Positions 35,669-49,739 of a stretch of 64,000 nt of DNA are shown here, one piece after another; positions within the stretch are counted from its first letter, which is position 1, and every line of letters begins with the position of its first letter. This DNA is from Pterois miles (taxonomy: Eukaryota; Chordata; Actinopteri; Perciformes; Scorpaenidae), in NCBI GenBank assembly GCA_947000775.1, contig CAMQGK010000567.1:744001-808000 (forward strand), read 5' to 3'. A program made the translations under genes and the position numbers. The notes beneath the pieces are model-generated. The model searched no databases. It saw nothing but the letters and a program-made list of their open reading frames with translations, and was not told the DNA's origin.

Positions 35669-38600
35669 AAAACAAACAAACAAAAAAAAAAAAAGTTTGA
35701 CTGCATTGAGTGTGTTGTCATACCTTTTAGATTAGTTTTCCTGTCATCTGGAAATGTTAACCACTGTTTAAGATTTTCACAATTAAAAGGTTTTGTTGGA
35801 GGGTTAGATTTCATGACATGGGTACAACTACAACCACTATTACACTGGCAATAAAAAGAGTAATAGGTCATCAATACAGGTCTGAGACAATAACTTGAAT
35901 AAGTGGTTCATTAATATGTATCTGGAGGAAACTGTGCTTCAATAGATTCATCCAGTCATGCTTCTCTTTTGATTTTAGTTTCCATTATCCAGCCAGTGTT
36001 GTTAAATTAGTGGAGAAGATAATAAGTTATATGTTATGGATTATTATGAAGTCCTTAAAGGGGGGAAGCCCAGGGTGAATCATGCACTTTCCTGGTCAAT
36101 TTTGAAATTTGGGGCTATTTTGCTTCCATAACATTTCTTCATGTCTTCTGTTTAGTCATATCATCTTCAGACATACTTTCACATATGAAAAGAGAGTTTC
36201 ACATGCACATACTCTGCTACAGCAGCATCATTAAGTAGTAACCATTCTTTATAGGTTTGACTTGAGAGTGTAATCAGGACTTTCACACATTATAAACCAC
36301 AGTAATGAGTGCCACTGTGCTCTTAAAACATCCTCACCTTGTGTACAGGTTTAATATATTAATAGTCTTTTACCTCCCCACTGTTACAGCTAACAGCCAA
36401 ATACGCTTAAAGTTTCAGTATTTACACTTGAATTCTTATTTAGCAGTGATACGCAGGGTTCGGGCTCCGAAACATAATCATACAAAAAATACGAAATGAA
36501 TGAATGAATAAATAAATTAATAAATATTCATTTGGTATATGTTGTGTTTCAGCACTAACAGTGGAAAAATTACATTAAATTATAATAAATATATTAATAT
36601 ATACATACAGTATATAGATGGTTATAGCTTAATCCACTAATGAGGACCACGGCAGGGCGGTTGAAAGCACCATATTTTTTTCGTTTTTTAATAATATATT
36701 TAACTGACAATAACCCTTTCTCGGTGTATTTATTTGTTTAGACAGATGGCATGTTATGCTTTTTTTGTTTAAGGCTTAACACTCGAGCACACCTATAAAA
36801 CACTGTATTTTGGTTTCAGTGTGTCTGAATATGATACACAAAAAAATGGTTTCAGCATTAGTAACACTGGGAAATTACTTCACCGCTCTGAATGACATGA
36901 CACCAGCAAGCTCGTGGACGTTATGTTCCCCATCACCAGGTTGATACGGGAAAAAAATAGTTTCAGAATCAGGTTTTTGGCCAGGTATGAGCAGGATCGA
37001 GGAGTCGGTTTTGTTGCTTTTATTGTGCGTACACAGAAAAAGAAACACGAAAAGGAACAAAGCAGAACTAGAGTATACATATAACATTTAGCTATTACGC
37101 ACATACAGTACCAGTAGGTGAAAAAAAAGATAAATATATATAAAAAGCAATTTTATAAAATAGACAAACAATACAAGGAACAACAACATACAATGCTTAT
37201 AGACTCAGTCAGACTGTTGGTGTAAAAATATATAATGTAATGAATCAATACATATACAGTACATAACACATGAACTCATGACACAGAGATAGTGCGCAAA
37301 TATTTCCCATAAGAAAATAGGTTTTTGCATTAATGTCACAGAACGGAATTAAAACGAAAACTATAGGCTAATAACGCAGCTCTATTTATGAAAACCTCAT
37401 CTTTTAGTTCAGATGGTCTGACTACTTTTGAAGGACATTTTAATAATTCACGCATTCATTGGACTTGTCTCTGAAGATTCCTTAATGCCTGTTGTGGTTT
37501 AAAACAAGAACAGACTGTTTTTCAAGTGTACTCCCTCCAGACCGGTAGACACCCGAACAACTCCCATACTGCAACAACTGCCAAACTACGAGCACTTCCC
37601 CCATATTTTACCTGAGTTACTCCGCAGCTTTGCATGCCAAAAAACACATCCATATCTGCCCCATTCGAGCTGCACGAAGTCTCACCACATCCAAACGAAA
37701 TGTCTACTGGATATAGGGTTGCCCCTGGAAGTCCTCGGCTGTCTGTAGAAACCAAAAAGACCACATAAAGCGGTGGAGGGCGGTGGTGTATATGTGTGTG
37801 GGGGATGTTATAGCAGGTCCTAATGTCTTTATTGCGCCCGTGAAAAGGCCGGAAACGCCAATAAAAGCAACAAACACACAAAGAAAAGCGGACCTGTTTG
37901 TGCCTCCTGCTCTTAATTTTCTATTAATTTTTAACTCGGGACATTTGCATAGAGGAAGCGCTGGATCTGCGTCTCCTACAAACCAGACATGCACTTTGGA
38001 AAGGTCACACGTGGGTCAGTGAAGGTTTAAAATCAAGTTTTCTGGTTTTAAATAGCATACGAACTAAATGTGAACGTTGTATGTGCTGTTAATAATAATA
38101 AAAATAATAATCTACGACCACCGGGCGTTAGTTTAGACATGGATTTGTCTTGATAGCAGTTTGGATATATTATTTTAACGCTGACGCAAATCCTGGCTTT
38201 CTTCGTAAATTCACATGCATGCTTGATGACACTGATAGAAGATGACGGTAATGAACACAGATAGAGAACCAGACAATGCAGGAAACTGTTGACCAGGCGT
38301 GTTGTGAAGTCATATGCGTGTAGCTACGGGCCCAGATTGGATGCTTTGGTTGCAGCATTTTAATTTGACCCGAGAGTTTCTGACAATTTAGCACTTAAAA
38401 TATCAATTTGGGCAAATTCCGCACCTGGACCATGCGCTCTCAGTGAAGCTGAATCAGTCATTTTTAGTATCTGTGCCGCAAAGGAGGCGACATCTATGCT
38501 TATTAAAGATTCAGGAGGCGTTTGGACTTAGGTTCGTCTGTGGGAGGACAGGAACTTCATTAGCAAAATCAAGAAGATGTATTTCCATTTTTACCTCGTG

Positions 38601-39589
38601 AATCAAGCAGGTGAAACCAACTCCCCCTCCAAACGTTAGCCGTTATACCCAGCTTCCGGTTATTCAGGTGTGTTTTCCTACCTCTCCTTTGAGACATAGT
38701 CGTCCTCTAACCGCATCGGACTGGTTTTAACTGCTGTAAAGCATGATTTTGTGGAAAAAAAGAAAATAAAAAATCACTGCGGTGTGTCTTCCCAGCGTCT
38801 CAGAGCCTGTGGCTCCTGGGCCTGCTAGGCCGTTAAAATGATGACGCGTTGCCGCATTGCGAAACCGCTTTTACGCACGCCTTTTCAGGCCCACACCAGC
38901 ACTCAGGTAATGCTGTTGTTGTGTCTGCAAGTCGACATCGAACCAAATATCAGCTTGTTTACTTAATGTGCAGCACTTCTTTCCTCTGCAGCTAGGTAGA
39001 TACAAACAAAGGGCATGGACGCCCTCCTCATAGTGTAGACTGAGCTATTTCCCCCTGGAGCCTTATTATTAAAATAATACGTTTTTATATAAACCTTTGA
39101 TGGTAATATTGAGAATTTTATATTTTGCCAACACGGTAGCAGTAATCACCGTTGTTCTTGTTTTTTATTGTGCAGAGAGCCTGGCTTCACCTTCGAGCTG
39201 CTTTCATTCACAGACACCTTTCGGCTGGATCTGCTTCTGCTGGCTGTTAACACCGAAACATGATTGAACTATAATGAATGGGGTGCTTTGTGCGTTCTGC
39301 ATTAGCCAGCTCCCAAAGTTCTGTCTATCTGTATTATTAATCACATGTGAGGTTATATATTTTAACTTTTGGGTTTTAATGATAAAAATGCATTTGAAAA
39401 CACTTCTCCAACCTCCACATATCCAACATCAGCAGATAAATAAAGCGGCTTTAACAAACCATGTACCATCACAGCACAGACAGTTTTTTTTAAAAAGCAA
39501 AAGGAAAAGACAAGAAGGGAAAAAAACGCAAAATGTTCTTCTGTGTGTTTTGAGAGCTGCTTGTTGTTCCTGAAAGGGGCAGAAGAAGG

Positions 39590-40520
39590 AGAAAATGGCG
39601 GCGGACTGAGTGAGAGAAAGAGAAGGAGCAGCTCTCCTCTAACAGCACTCCATGAAGAAATGCAATAAATTCCTTGTTGTTTTATGAAAATTTACAACTT
39701 TGTGATACAAGTTTATGAGTGGCCGCGCGCGGGGATTGGCCGACGGGCTGGTCATGTGGACGCGCTTAACGTGAACATGAACTTTTTATGATTTCCCAAG
39801 TGGCTATATTGCTGCTGCACTCCGCTCCGGCCCGAACAGCCGCCTCTCCTCCCTCGCTCTGCCCGGGGCTCGCGAGGCGCCGCGAAGAGCAGAGCCGGGC
39901 AACCGCGAGGAAATTAACGCCCGGCTTTAATTAAACGGACTAGTTAATGAGAATACTAGTTGCGACTGAGGAAAGAGGCAAGAGGAGACGCTGGAAACAA
40001 CCCGCCCCCTCCCTCCCCCACTTATCCTGCTCTTCCTCCTTCGCTATGGCTCCGCGCTCCATCTGGTCTCGTGCTGCCGTCTACGCTAAATCGGCGGATC
40101 CAGATCGGGACAGTTCGGCTGTGATGAGGAGAAGAGGGGGCGAGCCGCGACGCCAAACCATCCCGGATATGACCTCATTAATTCTATTTTGAATTTTAAT
40201 TTGACATTATATTTAATTCCTCACTTGTCACCGCGAGGAAGAGGACGATGATGATGGCGATGACGATGATGATGATGAAGATGACGGCGTTGTTTTGACG
40301 TGTGGGTGACAACGGGGAACGCACCCCCCTCCAATTCCTCGTTCTTCTCATCTTCACCCCCTCGCGCCGCCACTCTTCCATCCAATTATCATCCATCCAT
40401 CCGGTCCACACGCGGTATGGGCTGTCTCGTGCCATTCTGGCGTGCCTGCTTGCCTGCACGCGGGACGCCGAGAGCGAGCTGCAGGTGCGTGGGGCTCGTG
40501 ACGGATTATCAACAAACGGT
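39590..40520. promoter_or_regulatory. Orphan CpG-rich promoter-like segment in b7-b6 spacer
   Basis: GC- and CpG-rich block in an AT-rich 17 kb spacer. It contains AAAATGGCGGCGGAC, an inverted CCAAT (GGGATTGGCCG near 39736), GGTCATGTGGACGCG, TTTTTATGATTTCCC, and then a strongly CpG-rich stretch to about 40180. A consensus splice donor ACG|GTAAGA lies at 40519. No Hox exon is attached. It may be a distal hoxb6a promoter, a non-coding RNA promoter, or an enhancer. Confidence 0.4.
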
Positions 40521-41479
40521 AAGAGAGACATGCATGCACGTTCCTCCTCCGACAGCCCTGCGCGCGCTGCTGCATGCGCATTGTTAAAACAGCAAAACAA
40601 GTCAAGCTGCAGTGCTGTACGTGATTCTGCTGCTACACATTAACGTAATAAACGAGGTGTTGGTGTTTCCATCTCAGATTAAAGCGCTTCCTGGCTGGAT
40701 TAGGCTCCGTGGTGGACTATCCAGATGAATTGTCTCCCTAAGTGGTGGGATTAGCTGCGGAAGAGCCATCCATCGGTTAGAACTCGGCTGTGTGAGAGCA
40801 GGGAGATTAGCTCATGTCTTTTTGCCCCAAGCCGTTCACGGTGAACGTGGGAGGGGGGTAGGTAGTCTATATCCACAAGAGTGAGGCTGGCTTTGGTTCA
40901 AGGACAGGTGTGCTGGATTTGTCAAAGCATCTTTTTAAAATTCATCTTTTTTTATGAGCTGGAGCTTTTTGTGCATCTTGCCGCTTGTTTCTTATGTTTG
41001 TTAATGTTATGGTCTTATGCTGCAGATAGCTGCTCTATCTCTGTGTTTCTGAATTGCCTTTTGTTGCTCTCGGTGTGTGTGTGTGTGTGTGTGTTTATAA
41101 TTGTTTCACTTCCAGATCTCAGTGGAAGAGCTTCCAGGTTTCAGCTGACTGACAGCCTGTGTGTGTGTGTGTGTGTGTGTGTAGTGTGTGTCAGTGTGTA
41201 TACAGACAGAGGAATGTTTCTTTTTCTGTCTCGGTCCGTCCAGCCCACTTTTATGACTTTGTTTCCTTCTCATTTCCTCCCTGCGGCGGGTGAGCTGTTT
41301 TTTTTTGTTGTTGTTGTTGTCTATACCTAAGCCAGGACACCGCCCAACCCTCCCACCCCACCCGCACACTACCACCAACAAACACATCTGCAGGTCTGTC
41401 TGCTTTCTCTTTGGTCTGCAATTTGTTGCTGTCTCAAATATCAAACACCTTTAAAGGTGTTGGAAGGGAATTCCTTCAT

Positions 41480-41481
<2 letters not shown>

Positions 41482-41562
<81 letters not shown>
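41482..41562. repeat. (CA)40 microsatellite
   Basis: Uninterrupted CA units in the b7-b6 spacer. Confidence 0.95.
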
Positions 41563-41564
<2 letters not shown>

Positions 41565-43080
41565 TCCCCCCCTGGCCTGAGAATAGTTTCTAATATGTTA
41601 CCATCATTTTATGTACACCATTTATTTATGAATGTCCATCCTTAATATATTTTTTTTCTTATTTTTTATTTTATATTTTACTATTATAAATAATAAGCAG
41701 CAGACTAATGAGCACAACTTTGTCTTGCAAAAATAAAATACAACATATTTTTTTATTTATACAAATTGTGTATAACTGTGCACTATAATACTATGTGAGT
41801 AGTATTGACTAAATTTGACACATCCGTGTGCTGCTAACTGAATGTGTTGACATAAATCTGATATGAAAATAATTTTGCCATAACCAGGGAGTAATCTGCG
41901 ATTGGTTATGTGGCTCTGAATAGCGGCGCACAGTTGCACAACTGTCCATGGCAAACACGCTGAGGTCTTCACAAGCTTTATTTATGGTGTTTTTCAAAAG
42001 CATTTACAAGACACACGCTCAGACATTTCTACAAAATATACATCCGCATTCAGCATTTTATAGTTTTGGATACTCCTACCTGCCTCCCTCAGCCAGTAGG
42101 GGATCACGTACAAGCGCTGATAATATATCCGCTGAATATCAGTAACACCTTTTTCTGGGAGGACAGCTTCATTTCAGGAGGAATGTGGCGCACAAAAAAG
42201 TTTACTTTACAGTTTAAATGTGACGGCGACACATACACCTCACTTCATCTCTGAGCCAATAACTAAACAACACATTTAATAAAAATTTAACCTGCGGGGG
42301 AAAATAGGAACTCATAGTGATAGATACAGTCTGCTTTAGCGTTAACTCTGTCAACACCAGTGAAATAATAAAGCATTATAGGCATTACATTTCCCATAAT
42401 ATAGAAGCGCATGATCGGCTTAGTATTTTATTATGTTTCATTTAGGATTAGAAGCATTTTCACGCCTTTAAACAGACAATGACGCCAATATTTAAAGTTA
42501 TTCGACGGATCAGTAACATTTTTTATACGTCCACGCCAGTGTTTATAAAAGATCTATGATTATAAATGGAAAGAACAAGGGATATGCTGTGATATGAATG
42601 GGCGCTATGTTTTAAACTGTCCAGCGAGTGGTTTTATGAAGTATATTTCATGAACTTTATGTTTATAAACCAGTTCCTTCCTTCATTACTGCAGTACAAA
42701 CATTTCTCTGTTAAATTGGCTCATATTTAAAACACGCTCTGTGTGTGGGAGACAGAGGAGGAGAAGGGACAAAGAGCGTGCTCAGCTCCGGCACAGATTG
42801 ATGCTATTAATATGGGTTGAAATATATTTTAATTAAAAATAAATGCTTAATTTCTAAATATTAATTTATACGTATAAATCTTGTTTCATAATTATTAGTG
42901 CTCCTGGTTTACCACGATAATCAGTTAGGAAACATTCAGATATTTCTGTTTATTGTAATACAGTAGAAGTGGTTATTATTGTTGTCAATACAGATAACAG
43001 CTATTTAACTATTCATATTATTTAAGGTAAATAATATTCTTATTGTTGACTAGTACAAACATAAGCGGATATTCTGTCTT

Positions 43081-43137
43081 ATTTTATTTTATTTTATTTT
43101 ATTTTATTTTATTTTATTTTATTTTATTTTATTTTAT
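43081..43137. repeat. (ATTTT)11 microsatellite
   Basis: Eleven tandem ATTTT pentamers with no interruption. Confidence 0.96.
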
Positions 43138-43784
43138 CCTCTGTCAGTAGCAGCAGTTGTAGTATTAACAGTCACGGGACTAAGGTCAAGTTTACAAGTT
43201 TATTTATTTAAATGTGCATTTGTACAAATATATATTATTCAAACACGCATGTACATTCATTGTCTCAGTATAGATCAATACCAACTTGCATCGCAAGCAG
43301 CATCACATATCATTTACATTTTTGGCACCAAATAGTGAGCCCATAGGAAATTCAAACACATGTAACACAAGATAAAACCATGTTAGATATAAATACTGCA
43401 GTGAATGAATAGCTGATACAAACTGTAAAGTATCAGGGAACTGCTTTAGTTTTCGGACTGTGGGGGAAACCATGAAGTGTGCATTTCAAGGAGCTGCAGG
43501 AGCGGTGGTCACACACTGACCCAGCCAGGACAGAGCTTCAGTTGGGCGGCGGTGCTCACCAGTGAGCCGCCGGGCAGCTTCTGGCGCGCTCCTACAAAAC
43601 GCTCTGGTGCCATCTAGCGTCATACTGACGACAGTACCAAACATTCCCAAAGACGCAAAGACACACGCTTCATCCTCTTGGTAATATCCACTCGTCAAAG
43701 ACTCTCATACACGCTCGCTATGCTTCCTGGCGTCGATGCTGAATGTGTCTCTGTTGTCGTTCGGAGGTGCGACGAGCTGTTGGC

Positions 43785-43790
<6 letters not shown>

Positions 43791-43850
<60 letters not shown>
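43791..43850. repeat. (GT)30 microsatellite
   Basis: Uninterrupted GT units. Confidence 0.95.
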
Positions 43851-43851
<1 letters not shown>

Positions 43852-44015
43852 CTGTGGTGTGTAAGCTGTTGACAAACTGATGGTGTGTCCTTTATTTTTT
43901 GGGCCTCTTGAATGAAACCACAACAGGCTTGGTGAGAGGCCGGGGGCGCGAGCATGCGCGCGCACGTGACCGTACGGTTATGTGTGGGTAAATTAAGTCC
44001 TTTGTCTTGCCGGCT

Positions 44016-44040
44016 TCTTTCTTTCTTTCTTTCTTTCTTT
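44016..44040. repeat. (TTTC)6 microsatellite
   Basis: Tandem TTTC tetramers. Confidence 0.92.
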
Positions 44041-44294
44041 GATGTAAACGTGCAGGGAGACAGATTTGTGGCGTGGAGAGAGAAGCTGCCCCAGGTTAGG
44101 CCCCACTGCGCTGAATGAGGCGTGGAGAAATCCATGCGCGCGCAAGAACACACACATAGTTACACGCATAGTTCGCGCGCGCGCGTTGCGCCCAAGGAAA
44201 CTCAGGATGTAAAATTTGTGCTGATTGGTCAGGGTCGCTGTTTCCATTAGCAGAGGCGACCAGCGGCTTCATTGTGCGCGTGCGTCTGCTGTGT

Positions 44295-44296
<2 letters not shown>

Positions 44297-44350
<54 letters not shown>
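44297..44350. repeat. (TG)27 microsatellite
   Basis: Uninterrupted TG units. Confidence 0.95.
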
Positions 44351-44351
<1 letters not shown>

Positions 44352-44475
44352 TGGCCCTTACTCTGTATGGTTTCGTCATTTTTACTTGCTCGTTCATCTG
44401 CAGATCTGCTGTTCAGCCTCCCAACTATATGCGTCCAGGTGTGCGTCTGTTCATGTGTGATCATTTGATAAAGTC

Positions 44476-44476
<1 letters not shown>

Positions 44477-44525
<49 letters not shown>
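44477..44525. repeat. (TG)24 microsatellite
   Basis: TG units 74 bases before a C run and CA array of opposite polarity. Confidence 0.95.
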
Positions 44526-44529
<4 letters not shown>

Positions 44530-44598
44530 GAGGGGGGTGGGGTGCAGTAATCCACAGTATTTCATTTATGACTCCTGCATCATCTAACTTTAATTTTA

Positions 44599-44718
<120 letters not shown>

Positions 44719-46300
44719 ATCCATACTCGACACCCTAACACCCAAATTGCTATTTCTGTGTTATTATTATTAAACGGTTTCAGAGTAGAAATTCGCGTTA
44801 TTATTCATATAAACGATGCAAATGTATCTTTGTATCTCTGTATCTCTTCTTTGTATGCAAAGAAAATGTGTTTTATTAATGGTCAGTTAGAATATTGCGC
44901 AAGCTCTAATAGGTGAGAGTTAATACGTTTTGGTATTAACATTATGGCACTAACGTAAACACTTGCTAATATTCCCGCTACTGGATAATAAAAAAATGAG
45001 ACTAATGTAAAAAAAATAATAAATCATATTAAAAAGATAGATTTAATATCAATTTGTTGTGTTTTAAAACTTCAATATTCCGTAATATGTGTCCGATGAA
45101 CAGCTATAATGAAATGAGTTGGTTTGTGCTGGCGTGCACCTGCATGTGCGCGTGTTCCTTATTCAGCTAGTAGAGACTTTTTAGAGAAAAACAAGCAGCG
45201 CTCCCCGTGATGCTGCATTCACCCGTCCGTTAATCTTTAACTCGTCCCGGGGCCCTCAGTGTGGCCCAGCTCGGGCTCGCGTCCACCAACCGGTAACAGT
45301 TCGGTGAACTGACACAGAGCACGAGCTCACGGTGCCGTGAAGGACGCGTCCAGTCAGCTAGCGCTGCCTGGAAGCGATTCTTACATTAAAACAAAAACCG
45401 AGGCAGTTTCTGTCGGTTTTTCATTAACTCGTGCGGGAGAGGTCGGTCAGCGCGCACACACAAGCGCACACACAAGCGCACACACGCATACTGAACCTTA
45501 CCTTAATTATGCTGTAGGTAGGTGTGACAAATATTATAGATAATGATATAATTTCCCTCTTCTCCGTATACACAATATCCGCATATCTGCAAATGTAAAC
45601 ACGCCGCAGCATATTACATTTCAATTATTCATCTTTGGAATATTTTGACGATAGATCCTATTGATTAAGCTATAACTGAAATCTCTTCCATCACCAGATG
45701 CTGACAATATATCTGATAATCTTTTTCTAGCACTGTAGAGTTTTTAAATGGTTTGAATGATTCAGTTGTAAAATAAAAATAATAAAATAATGGGTACGTG
45801 CCAATAAACATGTGTTGTTTAAATGTTAGCTGTAATATCAGTCCGACTACCTCTGTGAGCCGGTAAAGGAATATTTCAAACCATTTCTATCTCACTGCAC
45901 GGCTAGAAATCAACTTCAGGGTAAAAAAAAAAAAAGACAAAATGGCAAGAAAAATATATATAAAAAAAATGTGTAGCGTCGGTCAATAAAACGGCTAATC
46001 CGCGAATGTTTAATTTCATAGTTAATTATTTCACTGTGCTTTTTACTGAGTGAAACGCTGGCGCTTTGAGCATTGCCGGGGCTGAAATGAACCGCAGATG
46101 AACTGTACAGTGCTCGCGCGTGTGTGTGCACGCGCGTTCCTTGTGTGCAACACAGCACATGTGTTCATCTGCTGTTTGCTGCGGGCCTGTTTTTCAGTTC
46201 GTCGCCATTCCTCCGACTTTACAAGGAGTCATAAACGGCCATAAAGCCATAAAAGTCCCGAGTTCTCCCTCTCTTTCTCTCTTTCTCTCTTTCTCTTGTG

Positions 46301-46302
<2 letters not shown>

Positions 46303-46376
<74 letters not shown>

Positions 46377-46391
46377 GCACGCACGCACGCA
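46303..46391. repeat. (CA)n(CGCA)n microsatellite
   Basis: CA units to 46372 then CGCA tetramers; flanked by identical 18-base motifs. Confidence 0.94.
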
Positions 46392-46756
46392 CGGCCATAA
46401 AGCCATAAAGCAGCAGTTTGACTCCTTCAGCTTTAATTGTCGATAATCTCTGAAGTTTCTCAGATTCCTGGAGTTCCTTCAGCAGCCTTTGACTGTTTAC
46501 ACTGCAGCTCATTCACAGCTACAGTGGGACCCACTGCGCGCGGATATAACGGGCTTAAAGCGCGTGTCCCTTATTAAAAAAAAAATTGCCATTCGTATTT
46601 CTATCACCCTGTCACTACTGAAAACCCGCCTACACATAGCGCAGGTTATTATTATTATTATTATTGGTCTTATTTTTATTGGGCTATTCGTATTATTCTT
46701 ATTATTTCCTTAACTGGGGAAATAATAAGAAACGCATCACAGAATATTCTTCTTCA

Positions 46757-46758
<2 letters not shown>

Positions 46759-46845
<87 letters not shown>
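46759..46845. repeat. (ATT)n(AAT)n self-complementary array
   Basis: ATT units to about 46811 then AAT units; hairpin-capable. Confidence 0.93.
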
Positions 46846-46911
46846 TGTTTAACTTCTTTAATTGTTGGTTAGCAGCCTTCCAGAGGGAAACATATCTAAG
46901 AATAATCCATG

Positions 46912-46938
46912 TACTATTATTATTAGTAGTAGTAGTAA

Positions 46939-46982
<44 letters not shown>

Positions 46983-47001
46983 ATAGTAGTAATAGTAGTA
47001 G
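46912..47001. repeat. (TAG)n microsatellite
   Basis: TAG/TAA trinucleotides, mostly TAG; just after the ATT/AAT array. Confidence 0.92.
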
Positions 47002-47568
47002 TTCGTAAATTGGTGGTTGGCTGTCTTTCAGTGTGAAACAAGTAATCGAATATTCTATGTAATATAATTATTAGGAGTATTAGTATTAGCTAGCACAGTA
47101 GCCTACTGTCACTGTTAGTGTTTGGTAGCAGTTGATGTAGGCTACCTAGTAACAAAAAGTAAAATAGCTGTTAAGGCCTAGAGACTAACTTAGTTGTTTT
47201 GATTCTCGTATTTATCTCAAAATGACATAATTAAATTTAGCATCAAAATATTTAAATGAATGTGAGGAAATGGTCCTGGATTTTTAATCATATAAGGCAT
47301 ATATTCATATTTGCCATATATTCATATTTATTTATATTCTGAGCACACTAAGGCGAGGTGTAGCCTACTTTTCCAGTACGCGCCTAAGGCGAGCAGCGGG
47401 GCTCCAGCCTGGTAAAGCAGACCGCAGTATGCTGATGTATCTACTGAGGACACAGCGAATAAAGAAAACAAGATAAACACCACGCATTGACAGTTTGGGC
47501 GCGTGACAGCGGGCGTGACTGTCTCCCTTTAAGACAACGTCATGTCTTTCTGTTAGCCATTTGTGTGT

Positions 47569-47608
<40 letters not shown>
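47569..47608. repeat. (CT)n microsatellite
   Basis: About nineteen CT units. Confidence 0.92.
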
Positions 47609-47615
<7 letters not shown>

Positions 47616-49320
47616 GAACTGCTGTTTCCAACCGGTCACCGACCGTCTCCCATTTGTAGCGTCTCCAGTCTCCGCTTCCGTCCCCGAGTCGTCCTGTCCT
47701 CGCGCCGTTTGGCGCCGTTTGCCGCTTCCCACACCGTCTACAACACACCTGCAACCAAAACAAGAAAGCGCTCATTAGGCTAGCAGCGATTTAAGATACA
47801 CATATATGCTAGTATGTATATGATAACAGATTATTATCTGATACTCACATTGTTGCCTTCAGGTTGTGTTTAATGACGCATTGGCCTTTATATCTCAGTT
47901 TTAGTAGCCTAATGGGCTAATACCTATACTTGTATTAACCTTTCCTAACTGTAGGCTAACTTTGGCTAGGCTAAATTGTGCTGAAAGAGGTCATTATACT
48001 GTAGAGCTGCCATCTTATTTCTGCCTTACAAGCTTCCCTCTGGTAAGCTATTAACGTTATGGAATGTAACACAATGTGAGACTTCTTATTAGGCTATTAA
48101 ATAAGTGTCATGTTTAAAGTTTTATGCTATAAGCTTTGATTAAAAAAAAGCTTAGCCTATAACTGTGTCATAATTTTACATTAGCCTATGACAAATAGAT
48201 TTAGAGCAGGCTATATTTATGATGTTAATAACATAACGCTTTTTAATAACATTTCATGTGGTAACCTTTAATATAGCCAACATTTGTAGTTGTTATTAAG
48301 GTAAATGTGTCACCGTAAAACTACGCCTTCATAGTTCAGATTAATTTTCATAGAGCAGCATTTAGCTTGAACCTCACCTGCTGAGGCCTGGCGTGTTTTT
48401 ACGCTGCGTAATTCAACATAAACACGATTTTAGCGTTTTTAGACGGACTCGATTATTTGTCTCACTTCAAATATGGAAATCAGGAAGCCATATCAACCCT
48501 CCGTCTCCTGAGGAGGCAGCTACCACTTTTTGTCTTTCTTATGCCACAATGAAGTGAAAGCCTTGCTGTGGATATGGGCTGTGTGTATGTAATAATGGTG
48601 TTACCGTCCTGTGTGTCCCAGCCACGCAGGCTGTAGGCCACGCATGTCCTGCTCCGACTGTTAGTGCTCATTAATGATTAAACCACAGTCAGCTCCAACA
48701 CAATGCTGCTGCTTCCCGTTCCCACAAAGCGGAGAGGAAACGGAGCGTCCTGCCTAGAGAGAGAGAGAGATAAAAGACAGAGAGTGGGAGAGAAAGAGAA
48801 ATAGAGAGAAACAGAGAGAGAAAGAGAGAGAGGTCAAAATGAGAGTTAAAAAGAGAGATTCCCCAACTGTCTGTGTGATCGTTCACAGAAAGCGAGAGTC
48901 GAGGATTAAACTTATTATCTGTCTCTGAACAGCTCTGAACAGTGTTACTTTGAAAAGGGAGAGGACATGGCGGAATGGACGGGGGCGGGAGGGCGAAGTA
49001 AAAGTAAAAATAGAGTCTTTGTCTCTATTTGTCAGTCGGACTGTCTGCAGTTCTGCCATGCAGACAAGTCAGAGCCTGTAGGGGAAACACAGAGCAAGAC
49101 TCAGAGAGGGAGATTTATTTATGGCTGTGGTTATTTTACGACCTCAGCGACACATATTCCGTTTGTAAGTGTGAAAAGCAGGCCGAGCCTTTCCTTTTTT
49201 CATTTTCTTATCTTTCATTCTTTCTCTCTTTATAATAATAATGAGGAAAAAAGTAGAAAAATCATAGTTCAGGAAGATTTTTTTCATCATTTTGTAAGTC
49301 AAAAATACAAAGTAGTACAT

Positions 49321-49323
<3 letters not shown>

Positions 49324-49368
<45 letters not shown>

Positions 49369-49375
49369 GTGCGTG
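49324..49375. repeat. (GT)n microsatellite
   Basis: GT units with GC interruptions at the 3' end. Confidence 0.92.
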
Positions 49376-49599
49376 TTTTTAAGGCTAGTGTTTTTAAGGC
49401 TACTTAAATTCACAATTTAGAAAACTAAAAAACTATTGTGCTAAAAGTAGCCACAATTATGTCATAATAACATATCTGTGATAACATTTTTGCCAATGAG
49501 AACATCTCTATAAATCTAAAAAATACTTTTGGTAATTTAAGATAATGGTTTGAGGTTTGAGTTGTTAAAGTATTTATGAAATAATACTAATACTTATAC

Positions 49600-49631
49600 T
49601 ACTACTACTACTACTAATAATAATAATAATG

Positions 49632-49683
<52 letters not shown>

Positions 49684-49739
49684 TAATAAAAATAATAATA
49701 ATAATAAAAATAATAATAATAAAAATAATAATAATAATG
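49600..49739. repeat. (ACT)n(AAT)n(AAAAAT)n array
   Basis: ACT units, then AAT units, then AAT/AAA mixtures over 140 bases. Confidence 0.92.

Larger units (their letters stand above)
34467..43000. other. hoxb7a-hoxb6a spacer, part 1
   Basis: hoxb7a 3' UTR up to perhaps 35.7-35.9 kb, then AT-rich sequence to 39.5 kb with no gene, the CpG-rich orphan segment (39590-40520), TG arrays near 41.08 and 41.17 kb and a long CA array (41482-41562). Frames in this interval have no recognisable domain. Confidence 0.55.
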
